From Bifidobacteriaceae bacterium (GTDB lineage: Bacteria > Actinomycetota > Actinomycetes > Actinomycetales > WQXJ01): a stretch of 5,136 nt of DNA. The notes under the pieces were generated by a model. The model was not told the DNA's origin, made no database searches, and saw only the letters and a program-made list of their open reading frames with translations. Made by a program: the position numbers and the translations under genes. The DNA lies in contig JAISBQ010000359.1 in assembly GCA_031266115.1 (NCBI GenBank), positions 1-5,136 on the forward strand, in the 5' to 3' direction. Positions within the stretch are counted from its first letter, which is position 1. The number at the start of each line of letters is the position of its first letter. Shown one piece after another: positions 1-4,825 of the stretch.

Positions 1-287
1 CCAAGTAGCGCCGACCCGAGCAGGTGAATGTCGACCGCGCTGAGGCCCCTTGACCACAGGTGCCACCTGTCGATCATGACCATCGCCTCATCGTGAGACA
101 TGACCAGACAGGTGGGCAATCGCCCGAGTAACCAGAGCACCTCGGCGCGATCAGCCAGGCTTCCCGCCGCCAGTTCTTCGATCACTAGTGGGTGAATGGT
201 CACACCATCCGAGCCGAGGGCAGCCTTGAGATCTGGCTCCGTACGGTGCAGATGGTCAATCCACACCGATGTGTCGACAATGATCAT
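1..287 (-). CDS. vapC: VapC-like PIN-domain toxin ribonuclease (partial, C-terminus off window)
   Basis: Probable toxin of a type II toxin-antitoxin pair; PIN-domain VapC proteins are Mg-dependent endoribonucleases that cut tRNA or rRNA in the cytoplasm when free of antitoxin. The reading frame is open to the left edge and gives 95 residues. It opens MIIVDTSVWIDHL, the canonical PIN first strand with acidic Asp5. It continues with HPLVIEELAAG (acidic Glu at 37/38) and GLSAVDIHLLGSALL (third acidic residue Asp86). The last conserved acidic segment, usually near residues 100-115 of a protein of about 130, would lie off the window. The start is the ATG at 287; its last bases form the antitoxin stop codon (ATGA overlap), and AGGAA sits 7 nt upstream inside the antitoxin gene, so translation is probably coupled. 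Family assignment is strong; the RNA target cannot be inferred. Confidence 0.92.
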   Translation of the reverse strand, partial: MIIVDTSVWIDHLHRTEPDLKAALGSDGVTIHPLVIEELAAGSLADRAEVLWLLGRLPTCLVMSHDEAMVMIDRWHLWSRGLSAVDIHLLGSALL

Positions 288-478
288 TCTGGGTTCCTGC
301 GACGCCGAGCGGCCGATGCGGCCGGATCGCTTCCCCCCAACGCAGCAAGGCGCCTACCAGCCTCAACACGCACAAGAGTCTCGACAGCCATGCGGATCAG
401 GACGGCGGGCTCCTTCACCCCTGTCAGTTCGACAGCCTCCTCAATGAGACTGTCCTCAATTGTCGCGGTGGTTCTCAT
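284..478 (-). CDS. vapB: VapB-family antitoxin
   Basis: Antitoxin of 64 residues that should bind and neutralise the PIN toxin encoded immediately downstream. It begins MRTTATIEDSLIEEAVELTG, which fits the N-terminal ribbon-helix-helix-like DNA-binding segment of short VapB antitoxins. It continues with a helix ending EAGRRLAALGGSDP, a typical VapB hallmark, and a short basic Arg-rich tail (residues 58-61). The C-terminal part is what such antitoxins use to wrap the toxin. GGAAGGA lies 3-4 nt before the ATG. The stop codon overlaps the toxin start by four bases. Upstream are a TATGAT -10 box and a perfect palindrome, consistent with autoregulation by the VapBC complex. The gene is complete and shows no sign of decay. 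Confidence 0.92.
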   Translation of the reverse strand: MRTTATIEDSLIEEAVELTGVKEPAVLIRMAVETLVRVEAGRRLAALGGSDPAASAARRRRNPE

Positions 479-506
479 AGTCCTTCCAGCATCTCGACAG
501 GCATCA

Positions 507-522
507 ATGATGCTGCATCATA
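507..522 (-). promoter_or_regulatory. vapBC promoter -10 box and overlapping palindromic operator
   Basis: Positions 507-521 read ATGATGCTGCATCAT, a perfect inverted repeat of 7 bases around one central base. On the minus strand TATGAT (522-517) matches a sigma-70 type -10 box and overlaps one arm. Transcription would start near 510, giving a leader of about 31 nt before the antitoxin ATG at 478. No convincing -35 box is visible. VapB or VapBC complexes commonly bind such palindromes and repress their own operon; that it does so here is inferred from position and symmetry. Confidence 0.6.
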
Positions 523-542
523 CGCTCATGAGACGCCTGGGG

Positions 543-1256
543 TTACCGGCCGGAATCGAGGGCCGAACTCGGGTGGACCATCGCCTCGTGGTGCCAGATG
601 GCCTGACGTAGGGCCATCGGGGCGACACCAAGCCGCGTGGCCGCCTCATCCAGAATCGTCTGAGACTCCTGCGGGGTCGCGTGCCCCACGGCCTGCGCGA
701 TGTACTGGGTCAGCCACGGGCTGGGCGGGAGTTCGTAGGCCCCCGTCACCAGCGACAGCCGCCGCCACGTCAGGCCGCTGGTCTCACCCGGAATGGAGCG
801 CCATGCCGACTCGACCGATCGCTCTGTGTCTGAGGCGCGGGCAACCACGGTGCTCAGATCGGCGGGAGTCTCGATTCCGGCATCGACGAGGATCTTCGCC
901 GCCCGACGCACCGCGTCGGCCTTCTCCGGCGCGGTGAGCGCGGCGAACGTGCGTTGGCGGTTGCCGATCCGGTCGATCCATCCGCCGAGGCCCAGGGTCG
1001 TGAACGTGCCGAGCAGGTCGCTCGCCGTGTCGGTGTCCGGGTTCGCGCCTTCGTCACGGCGGTAGGCGGCATAGTGCGAGACCACGCGGACAACCTCCCC
1101 AGAGGTCACCCTGACGGACCAGATCGCGTCAATGATCCCCAAGGCGAGGGAGTGCGGGTAGAACCGCACGAAGTCCCATCCTGCGGGGTCACCCACGTCA
1201 CGCTTGATAGTCGAGAGCACGCGGTTGACCGCTTCGATCTGGTGTGTCGTGTCCAT
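543..1256 (-). CDS. Uncharacterised HhH-GPD-fold-like protein, catalytic residues apparently missing
   Basis: A soluble protein of 237 residues with no signal peptide or membrane segment. I compare it with the helix-hairpin-helix DNA glycosylase fold (endonuclease III-like). Residues 34-61 (PHSLALGIIDAIWSVRV onward) resemble the first helices of that fold. Residues 155-172 (IPGETSGLTWRRLSLVTG) look like the hairpin, and 178-191 (PSPWLTQYIAQAVG) like the helix after it. In active glycosylases the hairpin carries a Lys and is followed by a catalytic Asp; here those places hold Ser/Gly and Ser/Pro, and no FeS cysteine cluster is present. DNA binding without base excision is therefore one guess, not a demonstrated function. 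The frame stays open upstream to 1544, but those 96 residues are Gly/Arg/Pro-rich and unprotein-like. I chose the ATG at 1256, preceded by the G-rich GGGGTGGG. The gene ends 64 nt before vapB, which appears to have its own promoter. Confidence 0.75.
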   Translation of the reverse strand: MDTTHQIEAVNRVLSTIKRDVGDPAGWDFVRFYPHSLALGIIDAIWSVRVTSGEVVRVVSHYAAYRRDEGANPDTDTASDLLGTFTTLGLGGWIDRIGNRQRTFAALTAPEKADAVRRAAKILVDAGIETPADLSTVVARASDTERSVESAWRSIPGETSGLTWRRLSLVTGAYELPPSPWLTQYIAQAVGHATPQESQTILDEAATRLGVAPMALRQAIWHHEAMVHPSSALDSGR

Positions 1257-1526
1257 GTGCCCACCCCAACCCCGCGAGCCCAGCTCCGCGGCTGCGATCA
1301 CAGGTGTCTCAATTGGCGAGACCGGCGAGAGCTGGCGGTGCGTGGCCCGACCCCGCGGCCGGGCGGTGTCGCCGACGATATCCGCCGCGGCCTGCCCTAC
1401 GTTGCCCTCCTCGGTCCCGCGCCCTTGAGCCGCGATATCACCGTCGTTCGCTCTCGGCGCAAGACGGCCCTCACCTGCCTTCATCCGCCCGCCGGATGCA
1501 CGGCGGCCGACACCGGTGGTGCGTCC

Positions 1527-1542
1527 GTAACCAATTCGTGAC
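1527..1542 (+). promoter_or_regulatory. Candidate MtrA-type direct-repeat site
   Basis: GTAAC (1527-1531) and GTGAC (1538-1542) are direct repeats separated by 6 bases, so half-sites recur every 11 bases on one face of the helix. The actinobacterial response regulator MtrA is known to bind direct repeats of GTAAC or GTCAC-like half-sites with about this spacing and to control cell-wall hydrolase genes. The site lies about 93 bases before the start codon of a putative cell-wall hydrolase, which makes it plausible, but two 5-base motifs with one mismatch can arise by chance. Confidence 0.3.
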
Positions 1543-1554
1543 ACTGTGGCGTGG

Positions 1555-1581
1555 GCGATGACGACCCAACGCCGTCATCGC
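1555..1581 (+). repeat. Perfect 9-bp inverted repeat (leader hairpin or operator)
   Basis: GCGATGACG (1555-1563) and CGTCATCGC (1573-1581) are exact reverse complements separated by the 9-base loop ACCCAACGC. It lies 53 bases before the chosen GTG start of the downstream gene, so it would be either a stable hairpin in the mRNA leader or a two-fold operator in DNA. No U-run follows, so it is not an obvious attenuator. Confidence 0.6.
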
Positions 1582-1586
1582 GTCCT

Positions 1587-1640
1587 CTTCCCAAGGGTCG
1601 CTCGACGGTGCAGCTACCGAGAGGACATTCCACTGTGCAG
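1587..1640 (+). repeat. Tandem 27-bp repeat duplicating a ribosome-binding site and GTG
   Basis: Two adjacent units, 1587-1613 and 1614-1640, agree at 18 of 27 bases and both end GTGCAG. In the frame of the downstream gene they read LPKGRSTVQ and LPRGHSTVQ; five of the seven codon differences are synonymous and two are conservative (K/R, R/H). Each unit also carries a purine-rich block (AAGGG at 1593-1597; GAGAGGA at 1619-1625) 9-10 bases before an in-frame GTG (1608 and 1635). It may be a duplicated translation start, a decayed regulator-binding repeat, or a translated N-terminal extension. Confidence 0.65.
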
Positions 1641-2069
1641 CACACCGACCGCCTTGTCGCGGCCGCGATCATCGGCATCGCGCTCCCCCTGGGGACTGTG
1701 CCCGCCGCCGATGCTCATGCGACTCCCACGATCGCCGTAACCCCCTTCACCGCCGATTCCGACACCGGCCCGCGCGCCGCCAAGAAGATCGCCAAGTCAA
1801 TGGTCACTCGCCGTGGCTGGTCCACCAAGCAGTACCGCTGCCTGGTCCGCCTGTGGCAGCGAGAATCCGGATGGCGGGTCCACGCCGGCTCCACCGGCCG
1901 GTCGTACGGCATCCCTCAGGCCTACCCCGGCTCGCGCATGGCGAGCGCCGGAAAAGAATGGCGCGACGATCCCACCACCCAGATCCGTTGGGGTCTCGGC
2001 TACATCAAGGGCCGCTACGAGACACCATGCCGGGCCTGGTCCCATTTCACGAGCCACCGTTGGTACTGA
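1635..2069 (+). CDS. Secreted transglycosylase/lysozyme-fold (SLT-like) protein
   Basis: Small exported protein of 144 residues, probably acting on peptidoglycan at the cell surface. Residues 1-29 form a signal peptide: basic start, hydrophobic run LVAAAIIGIALPLG, and an AHA cleavage site. The mature protein is a single lysozyme-fold domain of the kind seen in actinobacterial SLT-like and aggregation-promoting-factor C-terminal domains. CLVRLWQRESGW (69-80) holds the likely catalytic Glu77, followed by SYGIPQAYPGSRMASAG (90-106), TTQIRWGLGYIKGRY (114-128) and the C-terminal PCRAW...HRWY. Cys69 and Cys132 could form a disulfide. The GTG at 1635 is chosen because GAGAGGA lies 9 bases upstream and the signal peptide starts there. 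Starts at 1608 or 1551 would add 9 or 28 residues, and 1551 has no ribosome-binding site. Fold assignment is strong; enzyme activity is inferred. Confidence 0.88.
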   Translation: MQHTDRLVAAAIIGIALPLGTVPAADAHATPTIAVTPFTADSDTGPRAAKKIAKSMVTRRGWSTKQYRCLVRLWQRESGWRVHAGSTGRSYGIPQAYPGSRMASAGKEWRDDPTTQIRWGLGYIKGRYETPCRAWSHFTSHRWY

Positions 2070-2086
2070 TCCCAGCCGCGCAGCGC

Positions 2087-2119
2087 GCTCCCGTGGGCTC
2101 GTTCGCACGTCATGGGAGC
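2087..2119. terminator. Candidate shared hairpin terminator between convergent genes
   Basis: GCTCCC (2087-2092) pairs with GGGAGC (2114-2119). The stem continues inward past one mismatch by a TG/CA pair, and on the minus strand the loop contains CGT-GCGA-ACG, a small GNRA-capped stem. It lies between the end of the transglycosylase-like gene (2069) and the 3' end of rnpB (2141), where both transcripts should stop. There is no T-run on either side, so it would be a non-canonical actinobacterial terminator, or rnpB could end by processing. Confidence 0.35.
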
Positions 2120-2140
2120 TCGCTCCGCGTCAGCAACGGT

Positions 2141-2522
2141 GCGGATGAGTTGGTCTGTACGCCGGATTCTGTGCCGCGCCGCGGTTGCCCGCGCTAGCGC
2201 GGTGGCGGCCATCCATCTAGGACGCACGTTGCCGCACGCCTCCAGCGGCCTACCCGGAAGCTCGGGCGAGCAGCCCTCAAGCGCTTCCTGTCTGGCCTTG
2301 CACCGGGCGGGGTTTACCTGGCCGCCCCCGTCACCGGGGGCGCCGGTGGTCTCTTACACCACCGTTTCACCCTTACCGCCTCCCGCGGGAGGCGGCGGTC
2401 TGTTCTCTGTGGCACTGTCCCGCGGGTCGCCCCGGGTGGGCGTTACCCACCGCCCTGCTCTTAGGAGTCCGGACGTTCCTCGCCGGGTCACCCCGCCGCG
2501 ACCGCCCAACCAACTCATCCGC
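2141..2522 (-). ncRNA. rnpB: RNase P RNA (M1 RNA), bacterial type A
   Basis: Catalytic RNA of ribonuclease P, which removes the 5' leader from precursor tRNAs together with the RnpA protein. Reading the minus strand, the 5' end GCGGATGAGTTGGT (2522-2509) is perfectly complementary to the 3' end ACCAACTCATCCGC (2154-2141), forming helix P1. Conserved blocks follow in order: GAGGAACGTCCGG (CR I, P4 5' strand, 2481-2469), ACAGAGAACAGACCGCC (2410-2394), GGTAAGGGTGAAA (2377-2365), GGTAAACC (L15, tRNA CCA-binding loop, 2318-2311), AGATGGATGGCC (2218-2207) and ACAGAATCCGGCGTA (CR V, P4 3' strand, 2172-2158). The length of about 382 nt is normal. P4 is intact, with compensatory changes on both strands. 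Exact ends are taken from P1 and may be off by a few bases. Confidence 0.97.
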
Positions 2523-2529
2523 GACCCCC

Positions 2530-2555
2530 ACCCTACTGCCCGCCGCCCCTGTCAC
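2530..2555 (-). promoter_or_regulatory. Possible rnpB promoter
   Basis: On the minus strand TAGGGT (2535-2530) ends 7 bases before the predicted RNA 5' end at 2522, the right place for a -10 box. GTGACA (2555-2550) resembles a -35 box, but the spacer is only 14 bases, shorter than the optimum. The position is supportive, the sequence match moderate. I see no comparably clear promoter for the divergent plus-strand gene within the 151-base gap. Confidence 0.35.
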
Positions 2556-2673
2556 ACCCCCTAACCCGCGTCGAGGCGCCCCGCGGCCTCGTCGCCCGTA
2601 GCGCAGGGGGCACTCGATCGCTAGGCTCTGCATGTACCTGGCCGTCCCCTGACTACACCCTGTGAGGCCTTGA

Positions 2674-3219
2674 ATGACTCTCCGACTCGCTGTCGCGCCC
2701 GCTATCGCCGCCCTTGTGTCTCTCGGGCTGGCCGCCGCCCCCGTCGAGGCCTCAGGCCATCGACCGTCGTTTGCCACCGATCCCGGCGTGACCATCAACG
2801 AGATCCCTGACAAGTCCGTCAAACACGGATCTAGGGTCACCGTCAAGCCTTCGGTGCACAAGGAGGCGGGGATCAGGCTCATCTCCGCACGATTGACAGT
2901 CACTCAGCACGGCGACACAGTGGCTGAGGGCAAGACACGGGTCACGCTGTCGCCGGGGAAATACAAGGTCAAGACCGTTGTCAAGTACCAATGGAAGAAG
3001 GAAGATTCCTCGTGGTCGTCCACGAAGAGGTCAACCCAGACTCAGGTGCTCACCATCACCGAGAAGCAGGTTCCTCGGCCGACTCCCACTCCGCAGGCAG
3101 AGGTTTACTACCGCAACTGCGATGCTGCACGCGCGGCCGGCGCGGCGCCGGTCTATCGAGGCGATCCGGGGTACGCCCGGCACTTGGACCGCGACAATGA
3201 CGGAATCGGCTGCGAGTAG
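2674..3219 (+). CDS. Secreted protein with C-terminal excalibur calcium-binding domain
   Basis: Exported protein of 181 residues. Residues 1-26 form a signal peptide (MTLRLAVAPAIAALVSLGLA, then a VEA-S type cleavage site). Residues about 35-132 are rich in alternating Val/Thr/Lys strands (SRVTVKPSV, ARLTVTQHGDTV, TRVTLSPGKYKVKTVVKYQW, QTQVLTITEKQ), suggesting a beta-sandwich or Ig-like fold. A proline spacer PRPTPTPQ (134-141) leads to an excalibur domain (145-181): YYRNC, then the EF-hand-like DRDNDGIGCE with Asp172, 174 and 176, plus Cys149 and Cys180 as a probable disulfide. Excalibur domains bind calcium and occur on surface proteins and nucleases; no nuclease domain is present here. The ATG at 2674 is supported by GAGG 6 bases upstream. 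The gene stands alone, divergent from rnpB. Domain call is strong, biological role unknown. Confidence 0.92.
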   Translation: MTLRLAVAPAIAALVSLGLAAAPVEASGHRPSFATDPGVTINEIPDKSVKHGSRVTVKPSVHKEAGIRLISARLTVTQHGDTVAEGKTRVTLSPGKYKVKTVVKYQWKKEDSSWSSTKRSTQTQVLTITEKQVPRPTPTPQAEVYYRNCDAARAAGAAPVYRGDPGYARHLDRDNDGIGCE

Positions 3220-3313
3220 CCGCTGGGCACCGGCGATCGGGGCCCGGACCAGTGGCCACGGTGGCGACGTGGGGCAGCGCCGATGGGCCCGGCTCACCCG
3301 AGGTGCGTTGGCG
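3220..3313. other. Convergent spacer without a clear terminator
   Basis: Only 94 bases separate the ends of the excalibur gene (plus) and the RNase H/phosphatase gene (minus). The spacer is very GC-rich and contains GGGCCC twice within a short direct repeat (3234-3247 and 3281-3292), but no strong stem followed by a T-run is visible on either strand. Confidence 0.4.
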
Positions 3314-4825
3314 CTAGTCGTCCAGGAGCGTCCAGTTGTGCGCCAGGACCTCGGTGTCACCCGCCGGCCAGAAGTGCATCGCCGTCAGCGATCCGGGGGC
3401 AAGGCGAAACCTCATCCACGCCTGAGCTGGGGCGCCCAACGCCACGCCCAAAGCCGCCCTGATCGCGATCGCATGAGAGACCACCACGATGGTGCTGACC
3501 GGATAGGACTCAACAACCCTGGTCAGGCCGCGCTTGAGCCGCGTGTAGACCTCGTTGAGAGATTCGCCGCCGCCCTCCGGATGAAAGGCCGGGTCGGTGA
3601 ACCACCGGCGCGCAGCTCGCGGCCACCGCTCCTCCACCTCCTCGGAGGTCAACCCGTCCCAGTCCCCGAAGTTTGCCTCGATGAACGAGTAGTCCGGCAC
3701 CGCCTCGAGTCCGATGACGGACCCCACAGCCGCGGCCGTCTCACGCGTCCGCAGGGTCGGCGAAGTCAACAGGGCGATCGGAGGGTCGACGTCCGACCAC
3801 AGGCCGCGCATCGCCACTCTGTCGAGTAGCGACCCCAAGGCGCCGGCCTGTTCGCGCCCCTGCGGCGAGAGAGGCGGACCTGGCGTGACAGCCCCCGAGA
3901 AGACGACCTCTTCGGCGTCGGTCATGCTGGAAGCACCGTGCCGTGCCAACAGCACGGTGGTGGGTCGGGCCCTCGTCAAAGACCGGTATCGGCCCGACTG
4001 AGCCCCGTGACTCCGGGCGCCGGCCTGCCGGCGCCGCTCGGCCGCGGGCACCGCGGACTGGGCATCCTGATCGACGTCCGCCCCCTCGCCACCCAGGCCG
4101 TCGTAATCCACGTCCCCAACGCCGGTGGCGATAGCGCCGTGGACCCCAGACCGCGAGGTAGCGGGTGCGTCGGCGTCGGGCCTGCCGGGTCCGGCCGCGT
4201 CGCCGACACGGGTACCCAAGGTCCCAGTCCCGACGGAGCCGGCTCCCACGGGGCCACGTCCGGCGCCATCCGCGCGATCCACCCCGCCGTCGACCCCACG
4301 AGACCCCCCGCCGCTCACATCGGCGCCGGCGCCTGCTTCACCAGACTCGGGCGATGACACTGCCCGCACCACCGGCGGCGGGTCGTAGTCCCTGCTGACG
4401 GCACCCCGTGCGTCGATTGCCTCGTTGACCAGGAGATCTGCCCCCGCATTGCGCGCTCTGGGCACCCAGGTGAATGACGCGGAGGCGCCCGTCAACAAGC
4501 TCCGCGCAAGAGTCGCCAGCCGGCGCATGTCCTCGTGCTTGATCTTCCAGTGGCCGAGCATTTGCTGAACCACCAGCCGCGAATCCATCCGGATGTCGAG
4601 GAACGCCGAGGAGTTGATGCCGAGCGCTGTCTCGATACCCGCGACAAGTCCGGAGTACTCGGCCACGTTGTTCGTGACCTCGCCCAGGTAGTTCCCGCGC
4701 TCGGCGAGAACATGGCCCGTGCGGGCCTCGCGGACCACCACACCAAAGGCGGCGGGACCTGGGTTGCCGCGGGAGCCGCCATCGGCCTCGATGATCAATC
4801 GATCCGGCGCGTTAGGCGTGCTCAC
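3314..4825 (-). CDS. Bifunctional RNase HI / histidine phosphatase fusion with long linker
   Basis: Predicted 503-residue cytoplasmic fusion like mycobacterial Rv2228c. Residues 8-140 are an RNase HI domain that cleaves RNA in RNA-DNA hybrids: EADGGSRGNPGPAAFG (Asp15), NNVAEYSGL (Glu56), RMDSRLVVQQM (Asp81) and RARNAGADLLVNEA (Asp130) give the complete DEDD set. Residues 288-503 are a histidine phosphatase (phosphoglycerate mutase / CobC-like) domain: LLARHG (His296), SPTLRTRETA (Arg359), FIEANFGDWDGL (Glu383) and VVVSHAIAIRAAL (His451), all catalytic positions present. In relatives this domain has acid phosphatase or alpha-ribazole phosphatase activity. Between them lies a Gly/Asp/Ala-rich linker of about 145 residues, much longer than usual. 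The GTG at 4825 is chosen for GGAGGA 9 bases upstream and its GTGA overlap with the preceding gene's stop. The frame continues to an ATG at 4864, less likely. Confidence 0.93.
   Translation of the reverse strand: MSTPNAPDRLIIEADGGSRGNPGPAAFGVVVREARTGHVLAERGNYLGEVTNNVAEYSGLVAGIETALGINSSAFLDIRMDSRLVVQQMLGHWKIKHEDMRRLATLARSLLTGASASFTWVPRARNAGADLLVNEAIDARGAVSRDYDPPPVVRAVSSPESGEAGAGADVSGGGSRGVDGGVDRADGAGRGPVGAGSVGTGTLGTRVGDAAGPGRPDADAPATSRSGVHGAIATGVGDVDYDGLGGEGADVDQDAQSAVPAAERRRQAGARSHGAQSGRYRSLTRARPTTVLLARHGASSMTDAEEVVFSGAVTPGPPLSPQGREQAGALGSLLDRVAMRGLWSDVDPPIALLTSPTLRTRETAAAVGSVIGLEAVPDYSFIEANFGDWDGLTSEEVEERWPRAARRWFTDPAFHPEGGGESLNEVYTRLKRGLTRVVESYPVSTIVVVSHAIAIRAALGVALGAPAQAWMRFRLAPGSLTAMHFWPAGDTEVLAHNWTLLDD

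Larger units (their letters stand above)
1257..1634. other. Divergent intergenic region, left part featureless
   Basis: This 378-base gap separates the HhH-like gene (minus) from the transglycosylase-like gene (plus). Both strands have open frames here, as expected at this GC content, but their translations are Arg/Pro/Gly-rich without recognisable motifs. In 1257-1520 I see no RNA gene, repeat or clear promoter. The right part, 1527-1634, holds a GTAAC-type direct repeat, a perfect hairpin and a tandem 27-bp repeat, listed separately. Confidence 0.6.

Noticed and set aside
379..504. Near-identical 13-mers TCTCGACAGCCAT (379-391) and TCTCGACAGGCAT (492-504)
   Set aside because: One copy is inside the vapB coding region and there is no further copy or symmetry; chance is sufficient.
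943..957. SOS-box-like GAAC-GTGC-GTTG
   Set aside because: One arm mismatches the GAAC-N4-GTTC consensus and it lies in the middle of the HhH-like coding region.
1257..1544. Upstream in-frame extension of the HhH-like gene by 96 residues
   Set aside because: The residues are Gly/Arg/Pro-rich without any motif, as in random high-GC open frames, and the ATG at 1256 begins the protein-like sequence.
2141..2522. Several strong inverted repeats, for example around CGCGCTAGCGCG and CCTCCCGCGGGAGG
   Set aside because: They are helices of the RNase P RNA, not separate operators or terminators.
2112..2564. Plus-strand open frame of 150 codons
   Set aside because: It lies antisense over rnpB; the structural RNA explains the sequence and the translation has no recognisable domain.
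2373..2903. Minus-strand open frame of 176 codons
   Set aside because: It overlaps the 5' part of rnpB and is antisense to the signal peptide of the excalibur gene; composition-driven shadow frame.
3234..3292. Short direct repeat containing GGGCCCGG in the convergent spacer
   Set aside because: Only 12-14 bases, very GC-rich, with no T-run or stable compact stem; not enough to call a terminator.
2978..3829. Plus-strand open frame of 283 codons
   Set aside because: It overlaps the excalibur gene in another frame and runs antisense to the phosphatase domain; its Arg/Pro-rich translation has no motifs.
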